A stretch of DNA of 64,000 nt, from NCBI GenBank assembly GCA_016802295.1, contig JAESIW010000137.1, forward strand, positions 4,557,694-4,621,693. The letters are read 5' to 3'. The notes below the pieces were generated by a model. That model did no database searches, had not been told where the DNA came from, and saw only the letters and a list, made by a program, of their open reading frames with translations. How positions within the stretch are numbered: position 1 is the stretch's first letter; every line of letters begins with the position of its first letter. A program made the translations under genes and the position numbers. Below are positions 37,651 to 47,532 of this stretch, one piece after another. The DNA comes from Brachionus rotundiformis (Eukaryota; Rotifera; Eurotatoria; Ploima; Brachionidae).

Positions 37651-38847
37651 ATGGAGAACAATCATTTTGTGAATAGAATGTTTATGATGGACAGCAATCA
37701 AAAGTCAGCCGATGCCAAGCCGAGCTCAAACGAAACAATAACCCTGAAAACAATTTCACTAAACACTTTGCCCGTCAATTCCACTGAAGAATTAAACCAA
37801 TCTAAATGCAAACTTTTAACCACTAAATTAGGAATAAAAGCAATACATCTCTCCAGATTTTACTCTTTATCTTTAGCTTTGGTATCAAGTATAGCCATTA
37901 CTTGCAGCATTTTCATGGTTAAACTAGGCAATGTTTTAAGTGCTTCAGACATTGGAGTTGTAAAATTTGGCATACAAATCATATTTTGTATTCCAATCGC
38001 TTACTTCTACCACCAAGACATGTTTGGTCCAAAGGGATCTCGTTTATGGCTGGTTCTACGTGGCCTTGTGGGCGCATCGTCAATAATAGCTGCCTATTTT
38101 AGCATAAGACTGATAAACTTTGAAGACTCGATGGTTATTAGATACAGTTCACCAATAATTACAGCTATTTTTGCCAGAATAATTCTTAAAGACAAGCTTA
38201 GTCTTATGCATTTCATTTCATTTGGTCTAAGTTTATTGGGAATATTGTGCGTGATCAGACCATCTTTAATCTTCAGACAATTTGGACAAAGTGATCAAGT
38301 GGAAAATTCAATTGACTTCATTTTAGGCATTAGTCTGAGTATTTTCAGTGCAATAACTGCTGGATCAACTTTTGTGTTTATAAAAAAGCTTACCAACAAG
38401 CAAATACATTTTATAGTATTAATTTTTTATTTTTCTCTGTTTGGATTTTTAATTTCAAGCGGTATATCATTGGTTTTATACCTGACCAAAATTACTCATC
38501 ATAATTTGATGTACACAAAAGAAGTGATTCTGAAGGATACAGTAATTGGACTATTGTCTGGATTGATTAGTTTTATTGGACATGTTTGCTTTTCATTAGC
38601 TATTGCCAGAGAGAATGCGAACAAAATCGCTGTTTTGAGAACAATTGATATATTGGTGGCTTTTTTGCTGGAGTATTTTGTTCTAAGTGTGATGCCACAT
38701 TGGATCACAGTGATAGGAGCCGGGCTTGTTCTAGTCGGAGTTATTTTACTTTATGTTTATAAATTTTTGAGAAAAAAATTTAAGAATGATGATAATGATC
38801 AGACAATTAATCAAATCGAAAATGAAAATAATGTTTTTAGGATTTAA
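37651..38847 (+). CDS. SLC35G1: SLC35G1-like drug/metabolite transporter superfamily protein
   Basis: Multi-pass membrane protein of 398 residues in one exon. An approximately 70-residue polar N-terminus precedes ten hydrophobic helices arranged as two EamA repeats. Diagnostic residues seen: GPKGSRLWLVLRGLVGASS after the third helix (SLC35G family: GPKG.R..L.LRG..G), then VIRYSSPIITAIFARIILKDKLS and GLSLLGILCVIRPSL. In the second repeat, FVFIKKLT and the closing TIDILVAFLLEYF precede a short basic tail. Vertebrate SLC35G1 (POST/TMEM20) lies in the ER or plasma membrane and has been linked to STIM1; the substrate is unknown. The start is the first ATG after an AT-rich leader. SLC35G2-6 are possible alternatives within the same family. 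Confidence 0.88.
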   Translation: MENNHFVNRMFMMDSNQKSADAKPSSNETITLKTISLNTLPVNSTEELNQSKCKLLTTKLGIKAIHLSRFYSLSLALVSSIAITCSIFMVKLGNVLSASDIGVVKFGIQIIFCIPIAYFYHQDMFGPKGSRLWLVLRGLVGASSIIAAYFSIRLINFEDSMVIRYSSPIITAIFARIILKDKLSLMHFISFGLSLLGILCVIRPSLIFRQFGQSDQVENSIDFILGISLSIFSAITAGSTFVFIKKLTNKQIHFIVLIFYFSLFGFLISSGISLVLYLTKITHHNLMYTKEVILKDTVIGLLSGLISFIGHVCFSLAIARENANKIAVLRTIDILVAFLLEYFVLSVMPHWITVIGAGLVLVGVILLYVYKFLRKKFKNDDNDQTINQIENENNVFRI

Positions 38848-38964
38848 AAATAGTTTTTTTAGAGCTTATTTTGAAAATAAAAGTTATGAGATGACCATTT
38901 TTGATTTTAAAAAATTCAATTGATTCTTAATTTTAATGCTAAATTATGTCTGGTTTTTGTTTTA

Positions 38965-39022
38965 ATTATAGGCGTATGGTTTTTGCTTGTAGTTTTAATT
39001 CTGGATTATTAGTTTATTTTAA
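38965..39022 (+). repeat. Left gap flank, duplicated at 39353 and 40535
   Basis: 38965-38980 (16 bp, ending ggcgtatggt) recurs at 39353-39368 directly after the gap. 38981-39022 (42 bp, beginning ttttgcttgtag) recurs exactly at 40535-40576. Here the two words are adjacent; beyond the gap they are 1166 bp apart. Confidence 0.95.
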
Positions 39023-39352
39023 NNNNNNNNNNNNNNNNNNNNNNNNNNNNNNNNNNNNNNNNNNNNNNNNNNNNNNNNNNNNNNNNNNNNNNNNNNNNNN
39101 NNNNNNNNNNNNNNNNNNNNNNNNNNNNNNNNNNNNNNNNNNNNNNNNNNNNNNNNNNNNNNNNNNNNNNNNNNNNNNNNNNNNNNNNNNNNNNNNNNNN
39201 NNNNNNNNNNNNNNNNNNNNNNNNNNNNNNNNNNNNNNNNNNNNNNNNNNNNNNNNNNNNNNNNNNNNNNNNNNNNNNNNNNNNNNNNNNNNNNNNNNNN
39301 NNNNNNNNNNNNNNNNNNNNNNNNNNNNNNNNNNNNNNNNNNNNNNNNNNNN
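39023..39352. other. Assembly gap (330 N)
   Basis: A run of 330 unknown bases. The sequence either side is duplicated, as described for the flanks, which suggests that two overlapping allelic contigs were scaffolded end to end and that little or nothing is really missing. Confidence 0.99.
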
Positions 39353-40576
39353 ATTATAGGCGTATGGTAAAATTCGTCTACAAATTTAAAAAAAAAACAT
39401 CCAAAAATTTTTTTAGTAATAAAGCCATTAGAAAATTGTTAAGATAACAAAAGTTATCAAAAATTTAAATGATATATGATTGTATTTCTTTTCTGAGACA
39501 TGTTTTAATTAATTTTTATATTACCTTGGACATGCCAATAATCAAAATGATTCAAAAGACACTATCTATTTTTTTTAAAAAATAAGATAGATAATTAATA
39601 GTTTAGTTTTTTTATTGAATGTAAGTAAAACGTTCTTTATAAAGACTAGCTAGAAATTTGAATTCAGCGCAAAAAATTAGCCTATATATCAAATTTGAAA
39701 TAATTTTTAAATTTTTTTTGTTTTAACTACGGTTTTTCATTTGGGGCACCTTTATATAAGGTTTAAGAAAATATACAATTAGTTGCAGTTTGATTTTTAA
39801 ATAAAAAAATATATTTAATCGAGAATTTTTAAATTTTTTATACGATAAGTTTTATTTGTTTAAATGAAATTTATTTAAAATTTAAAGATTAAAAGAAAAA
39901 GGGAATAATTTAAATGGGCTCATTATATTACTGAAACGGGCTCATAATTATTTTGGACTCAATAGTTATTTAATTATGGAATATATAATTACTACTTTGG
40001 ACTCATTTTTCAATTATTTTTGGCCTCTAAAATTACTAAATAAGGGCTACGAAATTACTTAAACGGTATCAATTTTTATTTTAATATTTATTTATTTTTT
40101 AAATGAATATAAAAAAATCATATTTTGAGAAAATTAGTAAAAAAATTAATAAAAAAATAACTATATAGCAGTTTTTTTAGGTCTACCTCTTTTTCTTTTA
40201 ACTTCTTGTGTAGCTGAATGACTTGAAGACTCAAAGTAGCCTTCATACCATCCTCTGTGTTTGACTAGCCATTCTTTATCAAAATATTGTATGAAACTTG
40301 TTACTTTATCATTGTTTGTATCTTTCCATTTCTCTTCGAATAGCTTTGAAGCTTTCCTAAATATTTCATCAGAAAAACAAAAATGAAGAGATTCTATATC
40401 TCTCATAATAGAATCTTGTAATTTATTGTCTTTGATTTCATTTATGTGATGAAAAACAGCTTTTCTCATATGAAACCAACACATTGCACGCTTAAAATTG
40501 ACTTTCTTGATCATCTGCTTCAGATTCATCAGATTTTTGCTTGTAGTTTTAATTCTGGATTATTAGTTTATTTTAA
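39353..40576. mobile_element. 1.17 kb insertion or indel allele bearing MULE fragment
   Basis: 39353-39368 and 40535-40576 are the two halves of the uninterrupted word left of the gap, so 39369-40534 is extra sequence relative to that copy. The segment contains a MULE transposase C-terminus on the minus strand (40529-40161), which begins exactly at the segment border. Around 39910-40070 there is a degenerate run of 'ggctcat/ggactca' units with AT-rich spacers. No terminal inverted repeat or target-site duplication is visible at the borders. Confidence 0.7.
40161..40529 (-). pseudogene. MULE-type transposase C-terminal fragment
   Basis: 123 codons of a Mutator-like element transposase. Seen: RAMCWFHMRKAV, which is the region around the last catalytic block of MULE transposases, preceding the helices with FEEKWKDTN and FIQYFDKEWLVKHRGWYEGY. 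The tail ends KRKRGRPKK, an AT-hook-like basic motif. The N-terminal DDE core and any zinc finger are absent because the frame starts at the border of the 1.17 kb segment. It is therefore a truncated relic or half of an element split by the indel. Confidence 0.75.
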
Positions 40577-41038
40577 AAATATTGAAATTAAATAAACAGA
40601 CATCATTAAATAATAGATATTAAATTTTTATTTATTTTTTATCAAATTTTAAAATGCCATGTCTGAAGAAACTAATTATTTTAACAGATTTTAAGAAATT
40701 AAAGAAATTTTTTAAAAGCAATTTGAAGCTTTAAATGTCATAAAATCTTTTAGGATCATTTTTATCCGTTTAATATTCAATTTTGAATTAAGTTACTTAT
40801 CAAAAATAAAATCATATATTTGATCACCTGGATTTTGTTTGAACTCTTCTTTTCGACCGAAAACCGATTACTTTTAAAATAAATAAATATATTTTATTTG
40901 AAATTTGATTTTATCTTAATATTTTTTCGATTTTATCTTTTTTCTTTCATTAAATTCAAATTCATATATTAAACGATTTTTATTTAAAATAACCGTTTAT
41001 TATAAATATCAAAATTTCCTTATAATACTAGTTTTAGA
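40577..41038. other. Intergenic, no gene seen
   Basis: AT-rich spacer upstream of the 7TM receptor gene. No element recognised. Confidence 0.5.
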
Positions 41039-43414
41039 ATGAGGATTAAGTTTATTATTTTAGTTTTTTATTTTTGGATATTTTTATACCAGAAAAGTGA
41101 AATAAATGCTTTAGTTGATGTTCTTGAGCCATATCAAAATTCAACTTACTCTCGAACGTTTTGTCAAAATATCTTTAATAAATATTTCAAAATAACCGAA
41201 TCTTATTTTAGTTTCAATACCCTATCTTTTATAAATTATGTAGTCACTCTTCAAATAACACATTTCGATTCTTTTAACCAAATTAAATTCAATTGTATCG
41301 ATAGTACAAAATATGAACTCAATCTTTATTTTATCCCTAATTATTGGCAAAGTTTGGATGCTTCTCTCAATTTCGACTTTGGTCAATCAACTTCAGCATA
41401 CCCAAATGAGCACATTAAGATTTATTTTGTTCATATAAAATCTTTTGAAATCGAGTCTAGAGTATTTTATAATCTTGTAAAATTTTATTACTCGATTTCT
41501 CTTGTTTTTTACTATTCAAAGCTCAAAACTTTACCAGATACCCGAACTTTATACTCTAATTCTTTTTTTAAAAGCATGGAAAGTTTAAAATTCACGTTTT
41601 CAACCAAATATTATCCTCAGACTAACCCCCATATTTTCCAAAATTCAAACATATCTTTTCTGTATTTTTATGGTCTATCAAACGTGTTTATAAAGCAAAA
41701 TATACCGGGTTTTTCAAGCAGTAATCAAACCATTAACTTCCACATTAAATACCTAGAATTAAATGCCTACAGATTAAACCTGTCTTGTTTGGTACTTGAT
41801 CCAGAGGTTTTCAAGAACCTCAAAGCACTGTATTTAGAAGGGTCATATGACTCCATAGAAAAAGTTAGCCTATTAAATTTAAATAAATTAGAGTATGTTA
41901 ATATACAAGCAGCAAGTCTGGTTTCAACCATATCAAATGATCCATATTGGTTAAATGGGTTGGCTTCAAGTAAAAATGGATATTTTGTTTTACAAATAAG
42001 ACATTCAAAAAAATTTGAATTAGATGAAAATTTAATATGTTTATTTAAAAAATTTAATCCGACAGAAAATTTGATTATCTTTCTGTCACTAACCGATGGT
42101 AATAAGTGCAATTGCTTGATGATTTGGCTATTACAAAATCGAGTAGAAAATATGACATTTTTGTCACAATATTATTTTTCTAATTTCAATAAATTAAATT
42201 CTTATAACCACAAAAGGTTTGGTAGTGTTTGTATGAACTTAAGCAAAATTGATATAGAAAATTGTGAATTTGAAAAAAAATTTAAAAAATGCGAAAAAGT
42301 GTCAACTAAAGAAATTTACAATGAAGAAGACCTTTTGTACCAGAGTGAATTATTAAACCTCATTACAATTGTTCTAACACCAGTGGTTTGTTTATTGGGT
42401 CTGGTGACAAACTTAATATGTATATTTATTTCAAACGACAATTTAAAATTTAAACAGTCAAAAAACAAAATATTAATAAGCAATTTAATTTTTTTAAATT
42501 CAAATATAAATTTTATCTACTTTATAATCTGTTGTCTTCATTTGATGAACAGATGTGTGTTTTTTAATGGAATATTTTGTTCGAAAATTAAACAAAATTA
42601 TTATGTACAATTATTTGATATTATTTTCTATGAATTTTTTATGGAAAATCTCAAAGCTTGGTCAAATATTACTCTCATAATGGTATCTTGGAAGCGTCTA
42701 AAAATCTTGACAAATGGAAATTTCTTTTTCGGGAGAATAAAATTATCAAAGAAAATGATAAAAATAGTCATGTTTGTATTGATTATTTCATTTTTACTTC
42801 TATCTGTTCATAAATTTTTTTATATTGAAGTAAATCAGGATTTTTTTGTAGAAAATGAAAAAGACTATGTAGAATTTCCTTACGAGAAGAAGCTCAAAAT
42901 AGTTTTTTCTAGAATGAACTACCGAAAATCGGTCTTTTTTTATATAATTTTTACTTTGAATTTTATTCTGAATGACTTGTTCTTTTTTATTCTATTATTA
43001 ACTATTGACTTGTTTGTTTTGAAAAAATTCCATAAAAATTTAAGAAAAAAAAAACTGATTGAATCAATTATCAAAAATGAGAAAATTAAATCCAATATTT
43101 CAAAGAATAAAAACAAAATGACGAGAATTAAATTTTTTATACTTTTAAATTTGACTTTAATTTTGTGTTTTAAAGGCGTTCATTTTAGCATTTTTTCTTT
43201 CATATTATATGATAAACTTTTGTTTGATTTTCAAAATAAAATATGCGACAATAACAGTAGGATATGCTCGAATCTAAAAGAAATTGCAGAATTACTTTAT
43301 TCTCTGTGTAACGTATTGACCATTGGATTATTTTTTAATATTGATACTAATTTTAGACAAGCAATGAGAAAAAAATTTTTTTTATTATTTTCATATTTTA
43401 AAACTAAAAAATAA
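41039..43414 (+). CDS. Orphan 7TM receptor with LRR-like ectodomain
   Basis: 791 residues in one exon. A signal-like hydrophobic stretch lies at 5-20, then a roughly 420-residue Asn-glycosylatable ectodomain. Parts of it look leucine-rich-repeat-like (FKNLKALYLEG, LNLNKLEYVNIQ near 258-290), closed by a CNCLMIWL motif near 357 that resembles an LRR C-terminal cap. Seven hydrophobic helices follow at about 440-465, 477-500, 525-552, 573-596, 632-660, 695-725 and 745-768. After helix 3 the usual DRY is replaced by WKRLK. Helix 7 ends NVLTIGLFFN instead of NPxxY and runs into a helix-8 motif DTNFRQAMRKKF, so a rhodopsin-class origin is likely but strongly diverged. Codons are extremely A/T-rich. 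Ligand unknown; probably a lineage-specific receptor family. Confidence 0.7.
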   Translation: MRIKFIILVFYFWIFLYQKSEINALVDVLEPYQNSTYSRTFCQNIFNKYFKITESYFSFNTLSFINYVVTLQITHFDSFNQIKFNCIDSTKYELNLYFIPNYWQSLDASLNFDFGQSTSAYPNEHIKIYFVHIKSFEIESRVFYNLVKFYYSISLVFYYSKLKTLPDTRTLYSNSFFKSMESLKFTFSTKYYPQTNPHIFQNSNISFLYFYGLSNVFIKQNIPGFSSSNQTINFHIKYLELNAYRLNLSCLVLDPEVFKNLKALYLEGSYDSIEKVSLLNLNKLEYVNIQAASLVSTISNDPYWLNGLASSKNGYFVLQIRHSKKFELDENLICLFKKFNPTENLIIFLSLTDGNKCNCLMIWLLQNRVENMTFLSQYYFSNFNKLNSYNHKRFGSVCMNLSKIDIENCEFEKKFKKCEKVSTKEIYNEEDLLYQSELLNLITIVLTPVVCLLGLVTNLICIFISNDNLKFKQSKNKILISNLIFLNSNINFIYFIICCLHLMNRCVFFNGIFCSKIKQNYYVQLFDIIFYEFFMENLKAWSNITLIMVSWKRLKILTNGNFFFGRIKLSKKMIKIVMFVLIISFLLLSVHKFFYIEVNQDFFVENEKDYVEFPYEKKLKIVFSRMNYRKSVFFYIIFTLNFILNDLFFFILLLTIDLFVLKKFHKNLRKKKLIESIIKNEKIKSNISKNKNKMTRIKFFILLNLTLILCFKGVHFSIFSFILYDKLLFDFQNKICDNNSRICSNLKEIAELLYSLCNVLTIGLFFNIDTNFRQAMRKKFFLLFSYFKTKK

Positions 43415-44258
43415 TTATGATTGTTGTAATGATTTTGAATTAAAAATTGCAAAATTAATAAATGAATATTGTCTATTTTAATGATAATTTTTTAATTTTT
43501 TCTTTCAAAATAAACCAGTACCATAAAATTGATCACATTTTGAAAAAGATTACATATAAACCAATATGAATAGTATCCATAAAAAAGATTATTTTTATAA
43601 TATGTTATGGGACAATGGAACGATTGCTTTAACTAATTCTTTATTTAACTATATAATTTGAGCATAAATAATAATATTAAAAAAAAAGGAGATAGCTTCA
43701 TACGATGCCAAATAAGGTAAAATTGATTTTTAATAAGTTTTGTTGATTAATTATTCAAGACATCAGATAGTTATATGACATTTTTCATTAACCAGCCATA
43801 TATTTTGCCAGATTAAGAATTATCTGATATTTGATGAAATATTTGATTTTGATTGTTTGGAAAAAAAATTTGACTAATATCGTACGCTTATATGTGGTTG
43901 AGTCTCTTTGAAGATTGACCTACTGACTTGTGCCTTAGTAAATATCAAATAAAATTGATGTGCCTGATAATTAAGAGATTTGAAATTTTTATCCTCATTC
44001 AAATAATTTTTGGCCATATTTTATTCCATATAAAACAAACAAATATACTTATTACTTCGAGAAAAATCGGTCAAATTAAACATCAAATTAAATTTTAAAT
44101 TCTAAAGCTTATTTTTTTAATATCTTAAATCTCATGTACTTTAAATATTCTGTTCATTTTTAAATTTTGAAGCAAAATTTTGAACTGAAACTGACTCGAT
44201 TAAATCAAATTTGTTTGAAAATAATTTATTTAATAGTTTTATTTAAATAAGAAGCACA
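43415..44258. other. Intergenic, no gene seen
   Basis: AT-rich spacer between the receptor and the first AGTRAP-like gene, both on the plus strand. No exon recognised. Confidence 0.45.
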
Positions 44259-45130
44259 ATGAATTCGAACAAATACAATTTTAAACAATACAAAATTCAA
44301 ATCGTAACTTTATCAATGAATCTATCTTCACTTCAGTGAATATTTTTTATTAAGATCGTATTTTTAATTATCTATATATTTACTTGCATGTAAGATAATT
44401 ATTTTAAACAATATCTATCACAATCACAATATATTTATTTTAAGAACATCGATCGGAAACACATTTGGAATACCACATATTTTAAACAATATTATCCTTT
44501 TGGTAATCAGCTCTTTTCCAATAGTTTTTTTCAGAAATTTTCAAGCTTATTTAACTGTAAGCTTATTATATCGCTAAATTTTAAAATTTATTTCTATTTT
44601 TATAAAGTTTGCCTATGCTTGTGGTAATTATTTCAACAAAAATTAAATTATATCAAATTATCTGTTCATAATTTAGTTATTTCGAGCTGCATTGATTTGC
44701 TAATTGTATCAATATCCTTGATTTCAAGTATACATTTAGTCTTAGATCTACTTTAGTCATTCTTAATTTCTTCAAGGTTCATTTCAAAAAGATAAAAATC
44801 AAAACTTTTTTCCTCCAATAATGTAATTTAATTTATATTTTTATCAATCAACCTTTTTGATAAATAATTTTCAGCTTTGGTTCCATTTACATATTGATTA
44901 AAATTTTTATCAGCATATCAGAGATTCAAATTGCTAGATTTCTGGCAGATGAGCCGGAGCTAAAGCTTAACTTTTCGATAGATATTTTCAACCATACAAA
45001 ATATCCAATCTATTCTGTTTGTACGGTTGAAACCGAGACTGAAAAGGACCAGACCACTGTCCAGAAGAGTGATTTTGCTAAAAAAGCGACTCAATCGCCA
45101 GCCGTCCACACTGTTCCTGTTGATTTTTGA
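44259..45130 (+). CDS. AGTRAP-like membrane protein, copy A
   Basis: Predicted 186-residue small polytopic membrane protein. Exons: 44259-44303, 44355-44389, 44445-44556, 44608-44623, 44677-44727, 44777-44822, 44875-45130. All introns are 49-55 bp, GT-AG, with matching phases. The key evidence is that its third exon is 112 bp, entered in phase 2 and left in phase 0, exactly like the second exon of copy B and the equivalent exon of copy C. The next 22 codons plus one base also match copy B in length, although an extra intron splits them here. Seen: four hydrophobic helices, including CIDLLIVSISLIS in the position of the AGTRAP motif LDIVHISIFYP, and a polar tail ending VPVDF. Sequence identity to AGTRAP is low, so the family call rests mainly on gene architecture and on copies B and C. 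The 16 bp exon is unusually small. Confidence 0.6.
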
Positions 45131-45291
45131 TCATAATTCTTTATTTAAATTATTCAAGTTTTAAATAAAATTATTTATGAAACAGCATTAATTAACTTTT
45201 TATCATGTGATCCTTTTTTTAAGAATAAAAAATTTATAAATTTCTTTATTAGAAATTCATAATATAAAATAAAGCAAAATTTATCTTCAAA

Positions 45292-45978
45292 ATGCAAACA
45301 TCTAGGCACACTGTTCAAAGATTACTGTTTTTTGGTCATTTTGTTCTTTCGGTTCTGTAAGCACTGTGATTTAAATCTTGGAAAAATTATCTTAATAATT
45401 TAAGATCAATGTCTTCATTTGTGCTACCGAATGGATATTTTCTATCTCAATCTTTGATACTAGCTGTATATATGTGGACCTTTATCAGCAAAGAAACATC
45501 TGAACCATTTTACTTGGTAAATTAATACGATTCCTTAAATTTTTTCCTAACAAGAAAGATTTAAGTTATCATCAGTGGCTTTTGTTACTTTCTTGTCGGA
45601 CATTATAATAGTGGCTCTCAACTGGTTTCCACGTAAATTACATTATTTTATTATTTTTAAATAAAATTTCTAATTATTAACTAGATAATGGATTTCAATT
45701 GGCGTAAAATTTTTTCTTTTGGAAATTTAAACTAAATTTTAAATTTAATAGTATGGCCCTACTGTTGATTTTTGTAAAGCCGGCCATATTTTTATTCAGT
45801 CTTAACTCGGCAAGAGTATTAGAAGGTGAGACAGAGATTAACATTCCCTCATTTGGAAAGTAATTTTTAAAAAATTACCAATTCATTTTTAATTAAACTT
45901 GTGTCAAGTTGGGGGTCTCCAGCGAGAAATAATCAAGAACAAAATATCCAAGCAAATTCAGGCGGCTATCAGGCCTGA
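45292..45978 (+). CDS. AGTRAP-like (angiotensin II receptor-associated protein) membrane protein, copy B
   Basis: 146 residues (human AGTRAP 159) from six exons: 45292-45356, 45405-45516, 45566-45632, 45685-45703, 45752-45859 and 45909-45978. All phases join and introns are 48-52 bp. Seen: LLFFGHFVLSVL near the N-terminus (AGTRAP 'LLGHWLL'), then FLSDIIIVALNWFP (AGTRAP 'FLDIVHISIFYP') and AMALLLIFVKPAIFLFSLNS (AGTRAP 'GMAILSLLLKPLSCCFVY'). A short polar tail ends GGYQA. In vertebrates the protein sits in endosomal, Golgi and plasma membranes and promotes internalisation of the type-1 angiotensin receptor; the invertebrate role is unknown. The fourth exon is only 19 bp. The gene starts 161 bp after the stop of copy A. 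Confidence 0.8.
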
Positions 45979-46272
45979 ATTTATAAAAATGAACTATATA
46001 TTTATTTTAGTATTAATTTTGTTTGATGAATAAAATTTATTAAGCATTTAAAATTATGTTTTTACCTGTCTCATTTTAACTCTCCTTATAAATAAAATAA
46101 ATTCATATTTTTACTTTTCTCAAAAATAAAAATCGAATTCACGTAGACATATAATTATAGACCGAAAACTCTAGTTTTTAGGCCAGATTTAGTTTTATTC
46201 TAATTTTAGGTCAATTGAAAATAAAAAATATTAATATAGAAATTGTAATGTAATTCAGAGGTATATTCATCA
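45979..46272. other. Spacer before TMEM26
   Basis: About 290 bp of AT-rich DNA. An AATAAA-type signal at about 46031 could end the copy B transcript. Confidence 0.4.
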
Positions 46273-47532
46273 ATGAAGTATAATTCAACCCATCGCATAT
46301 TTCGGGCATTATTTGCAAGGATACTTTGTCTTTTGCACATAGCCCTGTCAATTTTTTGTGTCTATAGCGTCAAAAAGGACTTTTTGTATCTTTTGCCCAT
46401 AATTGGTGCCATTCTTTTAATATTCGAGACAGGCATCATAGTTGTCATATTCCAAGGCAAAGAGCCTACTAGATGGTTTTCGACAGCATTTTTTATCTAC
46501 GTAGCTACAATTGTTCCATGCTATTGGTTGCTTGAGCTGGAGAATATTAGAAAAGCCCTTACAGGCACAGGGGTCCGGGATTTTATGATAACAAGGGATC
46601 AATTGATGGGCGATATTGTATCTAGTATAAAGATTATATGGTCAAAAGTTGAACTACAAATATTTTTTGCGCTTATTATCTTCATTAGATGGCTAATCCC
46701 CAAGTCCAACTTAAGCCATCAAGGTTTGTCTGAATTGTTGTTCAAGTACTTTGCCATTTCGTGTGACATGCTCGACTTTTTGAGCATATTACAGGACATC
46801 ACTCTAATAAAAAATGAATTTTTGATTTACTGGACTTTATCAACTTGGAGCTGGTCAACCATCCAATTTTTTATATTCGTGCCAAGATATGAGGATACAG
46901 AAAAAAAAGAGTTTTTTGCTTACATAACCAATTCGTTTTTGAGCGCTTTTTTCCTCGATTTGCCATATTTGGCAGTTCGGATCGCAGCCATATTTGCATT
47001 CGGCTCTCATAATTACAACAGCTATTTTTTCACCTCTAAAAATATAGTCATGATTCTTCTCCAAGTGTTTCGGATAAGAGCAACATTTTCAGAAAGAGAG
47101 ATTAGGCAAAATCGTGAAGCCCGCAGCCTAAAAGATAAGCCAGGGTTTGACAAGGAAACGAGAAACTTATTCGATCCAAATGAGGTTGCCAGGAGAAATT
47201 TTCTGCTCAAACAGCAAAAAATGAGAAATGCATCTTTTCACGCAATTGAGCCAAAAGCGAGTTATGAAAGTTTGGACAATTTCGGAAATGTAAATAAATT
47301 GCCAAGGAATATTGAAGCAGTCAAGTATTCCAATCGATCTGAGCTCAATAGGCACAGATCACCACACAAAAGAGATGCAGTTCTATTACCAGACGAGAAT
47401 AATGACCAGAAACCACCACCAGTTCCTGCTGCCAGAAATCATGCTTTAAACTCAATTGACGGAATGAACAGGAGTTTGTATTCTCCGAAAATCGATCCTA
47501 ATCAAACAGCTCAAAAGAATACTCAATTGTAA
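46273..47532 (+). CDS. TMEM26: TMEM26-like transmembrane protein
   Basis: 419-residue multi-pass membrane protein in one exon. Seen: an N-terminal RALFARILCLLHIALSIFCVYSVKKD, which matches the first helix of TMEM26 (vertebrate 'TRLLFLLHSLVGVW...VKKE'). It is followed by FETGIIVVIFQGKEPTRWFS and the strongly conserved YVATIVPCYWLLELE (TMEM26 'YLISIVPSLWLLELH'). Later come FFALIIFIRWLIPK, SCDMLDFLSILQD, TWSWSTIQF and FLDLPYLAVRI. About eight hydrophobic helices lie in residues 10-280, then a 140-residue polar, basic, Pro-rich C-terminus. TMEM26 is a marker of beige fat cells in mammals, with no known molecular activity. Start chosen at the first ATG, which places the first helix correctly. Confidence 0.9.
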   Translation: MKYNSTHRIFRALFARILCLLHIALSIFCVYSVKKDFLYLLPIIGAILLIFETGIIVVIFQGKEPTRWFSTAFFIYVATIVPCYWLLELENIRKALTGTGVRDFMITRDQLMGDIVSSIKIIWSKVELQIFFALIIFIRWLIPKSNLSHQGLSELLFKYFAISCDMLDFLSILQDITLIKNEFLIYWTLSTWSWSTIQFFIFVPRYEDTEKKEFFAYITNSFLSAFFLDLPYLAVRIAAIFAFGSHNYNSYFFTSKNIVMILLQVFRIRATFSEREIRQNREARSLKDKPGFDKETRNLFDPNEVARRNFLLKQQKMRNASFHAIEPKASYESLDNFGNVNKLPRNIEAVKYSNRSELNRHRSPHKRDAVLLPDENNDQKPPPVPAARNHALNSIDGMNRSLYSPKIDPNQTAQKNTQL

